Assembly (NCBI GenBank): GCA_003427395.1
Contig: BFEA01000279.1
Coordinates: forward strand, 1,344,285 to 1,382,280
Direction of reading: 5' to 3'
DNA from: Chara braunii
Taxonomy: Eukaryota; Streptophyta; Charophyceae; Charales; Characeae
DNA: 37,996 nt
The notes beneath the pieces are model-generated. The model did no database searches. It was not told where the DNA came from and saw only the letters and a program-made list of their open reading frames with translations. Of the stretch, positions 18,170-27,312 are shown piece after piece. The position numbers and the translations under genes were made by a program. Position 1 is the first letter of the stretch. Every line of letters begins with the position of its first letter.

Positions 18170-18180
18170 ACATAGCATTT

Positions 18181-18510
18181 TTGGAATGCAAAATTGATCC
18201 TGCCAATGTCGCAGCACTGGACCAAGCTGGGTTCTCATGGACCCCACTCTATTTCCTGGCCAATCAGAATCTGCAAAGTCTGAAAATGATCCGCATTCAT
18301 GAAAAAGTGTCGGCCTCAGCGATTGCCAAATGGTTGGAAACAGCCGTACAAAGGGATACGGTACTTGCCCCATCCTTCCATACGCACCTGAAATCCCAGT
18401 GGGCTGAACAGCAGGGCACAGAAGCAAAAATACCCACAGAAATCTCACAAGCAGGGTATAAACCGGATCTGCAAACTACCGGCGGAAGAGAGGCAGTAAA
18501 TGCCTCTTAA
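18181..18510 (+). pseudogene. LINE ORF1, C-terminal fragment
   Basis: About 109 residues are in frame from the truncated 5' end to a TAA at 18508. Its position directly before ORF2, overlapping it by 11 bases in another frame, is what identifies it. The sequence (GFSWTPLYFLANQN, KMIRIHEKVSASAIAKWLE) shows no zinc knuckle or other motif I can name. In L1-like elements ORF1 encodes an RNA-binding chaperone; that role is inferred here. Confidence 0.55.
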
Positions 18511-18825
18511 AAATAAATTGAACGTTGGATGCTGGAATGTGTGTGGGTTATGTGACACAGGCAAAAGAAGGAAACGCGAAGGTCGCAATGTTAAGTCATG
18601 GATACATGACAACAGAATACACATCATGTGTCTTCAAGAAACCAAGCTAAATGAGGAACGAATGGTAACAGCTAGAAATTGGTGGAGAGGTCCTCAATAC
18701 TGGTCTCCAGCGCAGGGAACAAGAGGGGTAACAGGCATTCTGTTCCATAAAGACTTAGACATCGCTGTCATAGATTGGATGTGTGACATCTGGGGTTGCT
18801 GGGTATGGGTCGAATTTGTTTTTTT
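18500..18825 (+). pseudogene. LINE ORF2 start: AP-endonuclease N-terminus
   Basis: The frame opens with MPLKNKLNVGCWNVCGL and continues to IMCLQETKL, the Asn- and Glu-containing metal-binding motifs of LINE apurinic-type endonucleases (exonuclease/endonuclease/phosphatase fold). It reaches WGCWVWVEF and is then cut by a poly-T tract at about 18826. The missing remainder resumes at about 22366. The enzyme nicks target DNA to start reverse transcription. Confidence 0.85.
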
Positions 18826-18881
18826 TTTTTTTTTCTAATTTGTTTTTTTTTTTAACTTTAAACCACCCAGTTCAGTCAATG

Positions 18882-18919
<38 letters not shown>

Positions 18920-18960
18920 TTTTTCCTCCTAATTTTAAACCACGCAGTGCAGTCAATGTT

Positions 18961-19100
18961 TTTTTTTTTTTTCTTTTTCTTTTAAAAACGGGCCCAGTGC
19001 CCAAGGCTGATATTACCAATGAGAAGATCGAGGCCGGGGTCCTCACAGTCTACCCGGAGTGACCGAACCGAACAAGCTGAGAACCGGGCTCAGCATCCCT
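18961..19100 (-). mobile_element. LINE/SINE 3'-tail fragment
   Basis: Minus strand: GGGATGCTGAGCCCGGTTCTCAGC, then TAGACTGTGAGGACCCCGGC, then CACTGGGCCCGTTTTTAAAA and an A-rich tail (18961-18983 as Ts). Order and motifs match 12904-13020. (ATG)n follows at 19103-19149. Confidence 0.6.
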
Positions 19101-19209
19101 CATATGATGATGATTGTGGTAATTATGATGATGATGATGATGATGATGAACTTCTAATGCTTCTATGAAAAATGTGAACAAGTAAAAGGTTATTGAAATT
19201 TATGCTATA

Positions 19210-20130
19210 TCAGCAAATCTGCCACAACCCCTAGCCCTCCCTGAACCAGGATATTACATCTCAGAGACAATGCCATCCTAGCGAACATCAACCATAGCTA
19301 TCCTGTTCTCGCCACCTAGACTAAACCTGGACCCATAGGTTGTCATGATAGCACCCNCCAGTTCGCCACTGGATTGTCTTCCTCCCTCGACTAATCCCCA
19401 GATCTCTCTACAAGGCCTCACACTCCTGTCATTTGCAGGTTACAGGGCAACGCCCCAGCTCCGGCCAGCGTCGTTCTGGCATCGGCATACCAGGGGCACA
19501 GAACAAAGCAACTATGTAGACATCAGCCCGGATTCTACCATCTCTGAAATCCCCCGAATCAGGAAAAAGGCCAAATGCCGCCAAGAATTACAAAACACCA
19601 GAAAGCTGAATACCACATGGATACAACATGATTTTTTATTTTTTTTTACTAGTCATCCCTTAAAACTAGAAGCACTTGTTGTTGTGAAAAGGCTATACTA
19701 TAACAGCAATGCCTGGCCTCACAATCCATGAGCAACCTAGTCATCCCTTATACCAAACACACAACCCCAGATACAATACTTTCCTAACCAATGCCAGCCA
19801 TAGCTGATGTGATCTTGCCACCAAGACCTAACCCGGCCCTTTAGGTTGTCAAGGCAGCTCCCCCCAGTTCGCCACTGGATTGCCTTCCTCCCTCGACTAA
19901 TCCCTAGATCTCTTCTACTAGGCCTCACGCTCCTGTTACTAACAGGTCACAGGGCTAACACCCCAGCACCGGCCAGCATCGTTCTAGCATCGGCAAACCA
20001 AGAGCCCGAAACACATTAACTTTGCAGACATCAGTCAGGATTCTACCATCTCTAAAAACATGTATTTTATATAAAGGGAAAACCAAATATCGCCTAGGAT
20101 TACAAAAAACAGGTACTAAGCTTGATATAG
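19210..20130 (+). repeat. Direct repeat of about 400 bp, two diverged copies
   Basis: Copy 1 (about 19210-19620) and copy 2 (about 19735-20130) share CAGTTCGCCACTGGATTG, CTTCCTCCCTCGACTAATCC, AGATCTCT, CCGGCCAGC-x-TCGTTCT and GATTCTACCATCTCT in order. A T-rich tract and CTAGTCATCCCTTA lie between and recur at the start of copy 2. An N at 19357 lies in copy 1. The copies contain no long shared frame, so I read them as non-coding element sequence, possibly a LINE 5' region. Confidence 0.7.
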
Positions 20131-21311
20131 CATAATTAGTGTTTACACCTAAGATTAGTCTCCCCCCTCCCCTCAATTCCACCTTGTCCCAATGTTGCCT
20201 CCGCCGAAACAGATTACCCAGATTGCAGGCAAACCATCACAGCCCCAACTTGGGACAGTCCCACCTTCCCCCCCCTTATGCCACCAAAGCATACAGTTCC
20301 CTCCCAAAGTATGCCTCAGCCAACCTTTTGCCCTAAATTGCCCCTGCTGGTGTGAGTACCCCCACACCAACCCCAGAATAAGACAACCCACTAACTCAAC
20401 TCACACCCCCTCCAGGACTTCACCTCCCACCTTGCATCGCCCCTGCAGAGTGGAGCTCTCCCTAGTTTACTCAACCTGCCATCCACTAAAAAAAACGTCA
20501 ATGCTCGGAGAGGAGAATACAAATATCAGGAACGAAACTGACATAATTTTGAACCAAGAAACGTACGCTGGAGAAATTTCGAAGACCATGTTTGTACAAT
20601 AGAATTAGGTAAAAAGTCAGCTTATGAAATCAATTGTAGCGAAAATAAAAACCTGAAAAGTGAGATTCAGATTGAAGATTCAGAAATTAAATTGGAACGT
20701 GAAGATGCAGATTGGGAGAGTCAGAAATTCGAAATTTAGGAATTTAGGTATTAAAAAATACCAATCAGCTTAGTTCTAGGAGTTGAGAGTTACTATGATT
20801 CTGGAATATTTGGGAATATTAATTAGAAATTTAATTTGGATATTTAATTAGGATATTATTCTAGTTGAAAGAGTAGATTGGTTATTAGGATGAGGATATG
20901 TATGATGATTGGGTGTTGGTTAATTAATTTAAAAGGGTACTAGTTAGAAGTAAGAAATAGAAGAACAGTACTGCCCAGATTACTAAGTGGCAAAATATGT
21001 GACCAGAATGGAGAAAATAAGACAACAAATCGTGAGATACACCCCTCTCCCCATCCCTCGTTACCTGAAATCATTAACACCAGCCCCCTCGCCCACTACC
21101 CCACCCCTTCTCTCCCTCCCTCGGCCCCTCTCTCCACATACCCCCCCTCTCCCTCATCCTTCACTTCTCCACTTCCTCCCATCGTCACCCCACTTCACCC
21201 CTCTTCTACCCCAGAAGAGGAGAGAAGTGCAACATGAAGTCAAGCAAAGTCGAAGAACGATCGAAGAAAAAAGGCAGATAATGGTAAGAGAGGGAAGGGA
21301 GTGGAAAACTA
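20131..21311. other. Repeat-derived spacer, no gene supported
   Basis: A C-rich stretch (20160-20470) is followed by an A/T-rich, GATT- and TTAGGA-rich stretch (20640-20990) and a CCCTC-rich stretch (21040-21200). Frames here are short and compositionally biased. Confidence 0.4.
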
Positions 21312-21770
21312 ATGGGTGAAGGTGGAGGGAAAGGAGGAGAGAATGATATTGACGGCGGCAATGACAATGACGATGACTATGACAATGAAGATCCAACCCC
21401 TCTTCCTATACCCACTTACCTCAATGCTGATAGTAGAAATGATCATGATGATGATGATGATGACGTCGGCGATGACAATGGCAATGATGATGAAAATAAA
21501 GATCCAACCTCCCATACTTTGATAATAAGGGAAAATATTCCTCTCACAATGTTGCTGATGATGGCGATTTCATTTGTACTGCTAATGATAAGCATGAAGA
21601 CCCTATAATGATCCACCCTAATTATGCTGCTGATGTTGATGAAGATGACGTAGAACCTTTCTTAAAAAAAAAACGCACTGGATGTCTCCTGCCAATCCTC
21701 ATCCCACTCCATGTGATGACACTCTCCCCTTTTTCACTTGCCTCAGCCGACCTCCCTCCACTTGAAAAAA
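21312..21770 (+). pseudogene. Acidic repeat-containing reading frame, frameshifted
   Basis: The frame 21312-21608 encodes a very Asp-rich stretch. Near 21515 a shift into another frame keeps coherent acidic sequence to about 21660, then a basic KKKR cluster. Three loosely repeated units of about 26-29 residues can be seen, each starting E/K-DP and followed by a Pro/Tyr pair and a D-rich end. Part of this is (GAT)n simple repeat, so it may never have been a gene. No function assigned. Confidence 0.3.
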
Positions 21771-22015
21771 TGAATGCAAGCTAAAGAGCCTGAGTGATTC
21801 GTCATGAAACCTCACTTTCCATCGAAAGCAGGCTCCCCTCCATGCCGTTTGCTAACCTGCAACAACACTGGATGAAGCACGAAGCAAGAAGATGGCAACA
21901 ATGCACTTTCAGAAGGCAGGGGAACACCTAGTGATGCTTAGATATCGTCGGTCTTCTCGCCATCCAATCTAATTAGCCTTTTTCGAAATGAAGAGAATCC
22001 CCTCACCACCGCCAG
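21771..22015. other. Spacer inside the composite insertion, nothing seen
   Basis: No gene, RNA or repeat structure is recognised here. Confidence 0.4.
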
Positions 22016-22306
22016 CGCCAATCCACCCTCCCAGCAGCACTCGCGCCTGGATGGCAGCGCACCCGCCCCGCCCGACAGCACTTGCACCTGCATTGCAGCG
22101 CACGCACCCGCCCAACAGCGCTCGTGCCCCCCCAGCAGCGCTCGCGCCCACCCAGCAGCGTGCGCCCATAGCGTGCGCGCCCGACCAGCCGCACTACTCC
22201 AAGCGCCAGCGCCAGCAGCACTCGCGCCTGCATGGCAGCACACCCGCCCCGCCCGGCAGCACTCGCACCTGCATTGCAGCACGCGCACCCGCCCAGCAGC
22301 GCTCGT
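22016..22306. repeat. GC-rich minisatellite with a 95-bp duplication
   Basis: Multiple imperfect units of the type CAGCRCTCGCRCC-x-CCCAGCAG. A longer block, from CAGCAGCACTCGCGCCTG to CCCA-x-CAGCGCTCG, occurs at about 22030-22127 and 22212-22305. GC content jumps sharply against its neighbours. Ala/Pro and Cys/Gly-rich frames on both strands are by-products. Confidence 0.8.
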
Positions 22307-22329
22307 TGAGTGCATTCAATGTGTTGTTT

Positions 22330-22365
<36 letters not shown>

Positions 22366-22367
<2 letters not shown>

Positions 22368-23162
22368 TTAAATTTGAACTTAATAAAGAAGAACGGACAG
22401 TTGTGTCCGTTGACGTTCCAGTCATCTACAACGAGAGGTTGGACTTCCTAGCAGAGCTCCCATCCTTTATGCCAGACTCTTGCAACCTGATCATAGCTGC
22501 AGACTGAAACACAACACTAAACCCTGGATTAGACTCGCCAAACCCAGAGCCGATACGCGCTGACAGTCGCATCCCCCAATCCTTGATGGAAACTCACAAT
22601 CTCATAGACGCCTTCAGAGTCTTCCACCCAGATGCTCAGAGTTTCACGTGGCATGACTCCCAAACTCCACCTGTCCGCCGGCGCTTGGACTTCTTCTTGT
22701 TAAGAGGTCTCCCATGGGATAGATGCCTACAAATCGAAGTAGGGGGATCCTCAGTTTCAGACCCCTTCACGTGAAAAGACCACCATTCAGACTCAACACG
22801 CGAAAAGACCACCTTAAGGACTCAACACCCTTCGATCTGTACAACCCCCTACACGCGAAAAGACCACCATTCATACTCAACACAGACCACCTTAAGGACA
22901 AAACTATAGTATCTTGGGGCCAAAAACACCTAGAGGGATGGCAAAAAGCCAAACAGTACTTCTCCTCTCCAGAGGACTGGGTGGAAACGGGCATCAACAT
23001 CCTGAAAGACTCGCTTTATGTTTTCTCAAGAATAAAGGCCACGAAGAAAAACCAAATGGAAAAAAAATGGGTGGACATAGTAAAAGAAGCAGAGAAAAAC
23101 TTCGGAAAAAACCCTATCTCTGATGCCTATTGGACATATCAAAGGAAAAAGCACTATCCACA
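22366..23162 (+). pseudogene. LINE ORF2: endonuclease C-terminus and linker
   Basis: Sequence resumes with KFELNKEERTVVSVDVP, then NLIIAAD followed by a TGA where such endonucleases have an aromatic residue before N-T-x-L, then TWHD and RRLDFFLL, the Asp-containing motifs of the endonuclease core. The final S-D-H-H motif region reads SDPFT and is followed by a stop and by a short repeated CGAAAAGACCACC-type segment (22775-22893) that has disturbed it. The linker toward RT (WQKAKQYFSSPEDWVETGI...) is in the frame of 22723-23292 and shifts near 23150. Confidence 0.75.
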
Positions 23163-26100
23163 CTCGACACTATGCAGATTCAACAACAGGAGCAATGAAA
23201 AGAATGGCTGCAACAAAAGGGTATTATCACAAATGACAGACTCAACAGGGACACTTTCAGAAGACTACTTCTGCGAAAAACCAAACCTCTAATCAGGGAA
23301 CTAACACACCCATTCTTCCAAGAAATTGAACCAAGATCAGATAACCCCGGAATGTGTGAACATGCCTTGGCCTACTTTCGAGACATTCTCACAACTAGAC
23401 GACCACAGGAATCCTTTCTGACTGATATAAGATACACATCTCGTTTTTGGGAAAAGACAAACGCCAAACTACCGATAGAGGGCCGGCTCAACCTAGACAG
23501 ACCCTTCACATCAGAACAGCTGCATCACGCAGCAAAGCAAATGGCAATAGGTAAGTGCGCTGGCCTAGATGGGCTACCGATCGAAGTGTACTCGCTACTC
23601 AAGGACCAATCAGGCCCTGCCCTGACGGAAATTTATAACAACGTATTGACGGGGGGAACACTCGCTAAGGGCATGAAACAAGGCGTAATTACACTTTTGT
23701 ACAAGAAAGGCGATAAAACAGACATCCGCAACTGGCGCCCCATCTCCTTGCTCAACGTCTCTTATAAGATCTTAGCGAAGTACCTCCCCACCATCATTAA
23801 CCCGGACCAAGGCGCCTTCGTCAAACACAGATCGATCATGGACAACATTGCTTCCACAATCCAAGCCCTAGAGATCATAGCGAACGAGAAGAGAGACGTA
23901 GCCATACTACTCTTGGATATGGAGAAAGCATACGACAAAGTAGGATGGGCCTTTGTTGGCACCACCCTATCCCACATGGGCTTCGGGGCGAACTTCATCA
24001 GATGGATCAATGTAATGTACTCCTCCTCATGCGCAATGGTGTCGGTAAATGGCCACTTATCACAAGAATTCCCACTAACCCGATCACTGAGAGAAGGTTG
24101 CCCCTTGGCGCCCCTCCTGTTTGTAATCCACATGGAAGTGCTGCTGGATAACAGCAGACACAACGACAATATCACCGGCTTAAAAATCCACAACAATAAA
24201 CAATGGAAAGGTGGAGCACTCGCTGATGACCTAACAATAGCCTGTCTGAATAACAAATTGTCTCTTACAAATCTCCGCCGTACCCTCAATACATACACTA
24301 CTCTATCAGAAGCCTCTATTAATTGGAATAAATCTGCATACTTCTTGCTGGATCAATTTCAGATAAAGGTGAATTGGGGTATGAAAAGAGTTCCTGCTAA
24401 CTCCTCAGAGCGTTACTTGGGAATCCAAGTATCCTTGGCAGAGAATGCAGAGTTTCAAGACCAACTGCTGGAGGAGCGGGTCCATCAGCGGATCATGAAA
24501 TGGGACTACATCAGACATTTATCACTCTTGGGCCGAGCTATGGTTCTTACCTCATCGGCCTTCTCCATTCTATGGTACCCCCTAGCCGTTCACTTACTGG
24601 GAGAGAATGCCTACAAGTCCATCAGAAAGGTAGGCGCTAGGTTCATCTGGAAACCCGAGGCGAAAGAACAGGAAGGCTTTTTGTCTAAAATTGCATGGGA
24701 AACTATGCCTTTCCTCGAAAACAAAGGCGGTTTAGGGGTCCTTGACCCCAAACAGCAGAACATCGCCCTCCTAGCAAAGTGGCCTGTCAAAGCCCTCTTG
24801 GCCGAAGAAGACACAACCTGGGTACAATTAGCAGAATACATACTCAGTCAAGAATGGAAACTAAGCCGCCCTTCAGATGTTTGGGTCTGTCTCTTCACTG
24901 AGTCATACAGCAACAAAAGACCCAAATCCAAATTTTGGCGCGACATCCTGACAGCTTGGTCCAAACTGATTCCACGGGTCACTGAACCACCATCCACCGT
25001 ACACCAAATATGTAACCAACCTCTGTTTGAAAATCCTCTTCTGTTACAGAAAGACGGATCCCAATTTTCGGCTCACGACTCGACAGGGAACTATGGGAAA
25101 GCTTGGATAGAGAAAGGAATATCGAAAGTGGGAGATTTATGGGACAGTAACAGACTAGGATGGAAAACAGAATCTGAGTTACCACTAGGAAAACTCCAGA
25201 GAATATCAGACCACCTAATGGAGCTTCAACAGGCGATCCCCCCCCACTGGCTATATACATTGAGTAACCCACAGGAACTGACTCCTAACATATGGCTGCT
25301 AGCACCAAACAGTCCGGCAGACTCAGAAATCTGGAAATATTTAGGTCGCAACCCTGGGGGGGCTCATGAGGTGGAAGTGTGGAAAGAGACTCCAACCACT
25401 CCCTTCTCCCATGAACTATCCTGCCAAGGAACGAAGGTAGTCCCAGAAATATCTAACCCCAAGGAAGTCGTTGTGGTTGAACAGGATCAGCGTACACAGA
25501 CCAGAGCCCAACCACAGGTTCAGCCTCTGGGTTACATCCCAGACCGGAAGGTTCTACGCCTGGCAGGCCACAAAGCCCTGATGGACCTCCCAGCTAACCC
25601 CTTGAAGATTGGATGGAAGGACCTGAGTAACGGGAAATTCCTGGGTCTACACCTTTATTCTTCTAGGAAGGGAGTAGCTATTCAAAGAGCAAAATCCAGA
25701 AAAAGTCCGGTGAGCATTGTGACCAAGAGAAGAATAGAACAGACCCTGTCGGACATTAATGCGAAGCAACTATCCGCTCTATGGGACCAACTCACTGCCT
25801 TACCGTCACAGAAACTTGCAAGCATTCTTCATCTTCAGTCACTGATGGTCACTGCCTCAGCCACCTGGCTCCGCTCCAAAGGCATGGACATCGATACCTC
25901 ATGTTCTAGGTGTCAATGGGCCTGGGAAACCTCGAATCACATCTGGTACTCATGTCCCTTATCAATGAGGGTTTGGGCTTGGTGGAAAGCACACTCGAAA
26001 AACATCACAAGAGACACTATGCCGTGGGACGAAGGATGGACATTGAATGGCATCCTCCCAACGGGCCTATCCCCTCATGCTGGTTGGGGCTACGTGGCAC

Positions 26101-26465
26101 AGGCCATCAGGGCCATCATTATGGGCGCCCTGTGTGATAAGTTAGTCGAAAACCACCACAAGTCACTACCAGACATCATATCACATATAAAGACCCAGAT
26201 CAGATTCACAATCATCGCCGATTGGAGAAGGAAAACAGCAAGAGGTTGCAACATACAGAAAGTGAAATTGTTATGGAGTACCTGGGGTAATAGATCACAG
26301 CTAGTCTCGCTCAGCTCCAAAGGGGAACTACAATTTAACGACTGGCTTAACTCTTTAACTTGGCAGCATTTGGTGATACCCGTACCCGAATGGGACGCTG
26401 GACCCGGTTTCCAGCATACAGTAGCCTTTTGCAAAAATGGGACGCTGGACCCGGTTTCCAGCTAG
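23163..26465 (+). pseudogene. LINE ORF2: reverse transcriptase and C-terminal zinc region
   Basis: From 23163 the frame is open except for one TGA at 23196; the long uninterrupted part (23352-26465) is 1037 codons. Counting from 23352, GKCAGLDGLP is near 67, NWRPISLLN near 127, LLLDMEKAYDKV (motif A Asp) near 184, GCPLAPLLF near 249 and the catalytic box ALADD near 288-292. LADD replaces the usual F/Y-ADD, so the catalytic aspartates remain but the flanking aromatic is lost. Near 860 a C-x2-C...H-x4-C cluster (CSRCQ, NHIWYSC) matches the zf-RVT type region found after plant LINE RTs. The enzyme would copy LINE RNA at nicked DNA, and is probably what mobilised the U6 and SINE copies here. The length is unusual for a dead copy and suggests fairly recent insertion. 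Confidence 0.88.
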
Positions 26466-26728
26466 CTTGAACATAGAGATTAGACAGCTATTAGACCCTT
26501 TTGTCACCTTTCTTACTTTTTTTTACTTTATTGTCCAGCTTCTCCTTTTTTTGGTTAACCAGTTAGCAGATGTGGGACGCTGGACCTGGTTTCCAGCATT
26601 GGCCAACTGAGTAATGGCCCCAACTCTCGTTCCCGGGTTGTATTGTGGAGGGATTCCCGGCCTCCTGTTCAAAGATTATAATGAAATCTGCTTCTGGTGA
26701 AAAAAAAAAAAAAATGAAAAAAAAAAAA
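26466..26728 (+). other. LINE 3' UTR with repeated 24-bp motif and A-tail
   Basis: GGGACGCTGGACCCGGTTTC (followed by CAGC) occurs at 26392, 26439 and 26574, the first two within the end of ORF2. An A-rich tail interrupted by ATG begins at 26700 and ends at the TSD. Related motifs in the reverse sense occur at 6662, 12940, 13518, 18984 and 19082. Confidence 0.8.
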
Positions 26729-26813
26729 GAGTACCCTGACCGACATCATTGCATTACAGAAACCCTTTTTTTCTTTTCTTTACCCTTTTCCTTTTATGCG
26801 GGGCAAAAGAAAA

Positions 26814-27257
26814 CTAAGGGTAGGACCCCACAGGATGGCGACAAACGGTTTCGGAAGTCTTCTACTTGCAGCCGATGATGAAACAGAGGGGACCCCACCG
26901 CCACCACGAAATGTTGCTTTTGCTTCGGCGGCGGTCACCCAAAAAGGAAATTCCAGGGCAGTTTACCTTTTTGGGAAAGGTCGGGGCTTGGAAGGCCATT
27001 CCAGGTCCCTTGCCATTGGTTGTAATGGAAGGGCTGCGACACCGTCCGCATGTGCCGGAGTACACACCCGGGAGGTAGGTAAGACCGACTTTTGGAAAAC
27101 GGAAATTCAGGGCGACGTAGGAATAAGGAGGCCGCGGACCAAGTGGAAATGGTCGGCCGATGACTTCTGCGGTGGCAAAATCCGTATGTGGGGTCTCGGA
27201 AGTTGCCTCAAACCTTCCGAAACCGTTTGCTGCCGTCCTGTAGGGTCCTACCCTAAG
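26814..27257. mobile_element. Large terminal-inverted-repeat (foldback) element
   Basis: The left end, CTAAGGGTAGGACCCCACAGG followed by CAAACGGTTTCGGAAG, is mirrored at the right end by CTTCCGAAACCGTTTGCTG and CCTGTAGGGTCCTACCC. A further inner pair, GACCCCACC-x-CCACC against GGTGGC...GTGGGGTC, extends the arms to about 90 bp. About 260 bp of unpaired centre remain. No transposase is encoded; a non-autonomous DNA transposon is likely. No TSD was recognised. Confidence 0.75.
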
Positions 27258-27312
27258 ATTCATGCTCAACCCGTCTCTTGATGAGATCAAGGTCAAGTGG
27301 CTGAAGGAACGT

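Larger units (their letters stand above)
18826..22365. mobile_element. Composite insertion inside the LINE endonuclease
   Basis: Left of this block the LINE reads GGTCGAATTTG; right of it GGTTAAATTTGAACTT, approximately an 11-bp duplication with two differences. The block starts in T-runs and ends in a 27-base A-run (about 22336-22362), as a poly-A retroposon would. Inside are a duplicated TTTAAACCAC-x-CAG-x-GCAGTCAATGT segment (18857, 18932), a (GTT)n at 18884-18917, a LINE/SINE-tail fragment, a large direct repeat, an acidic reading frame and a GC-rich minisatellite. It is probably several nested events. Confidence 0.65.
18172..26728 (+). mobile_element. L1-like LINE, 5'-truncated, with 12-bp TSD and nested insertion
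   Basis: GAGTACCCTGAC at 18160-18171 recurs exactly at 26729-26740, right after an A-rich tail (26701-26728). Between them lie, in order, the end of an ORF1, an endonuclease N-terminus, about 3.5 kb of unrelated repeats, the endonuclease C-terminus, reverse transcriptase and a 3' UTR. Endonuclease, poly-A and long TSD together fit target-primed reverse transcription. Without the insertion the element is about 5 kb. It is inactive: stops and frameshifts interrupt ORF2. Confidence 0.9.
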
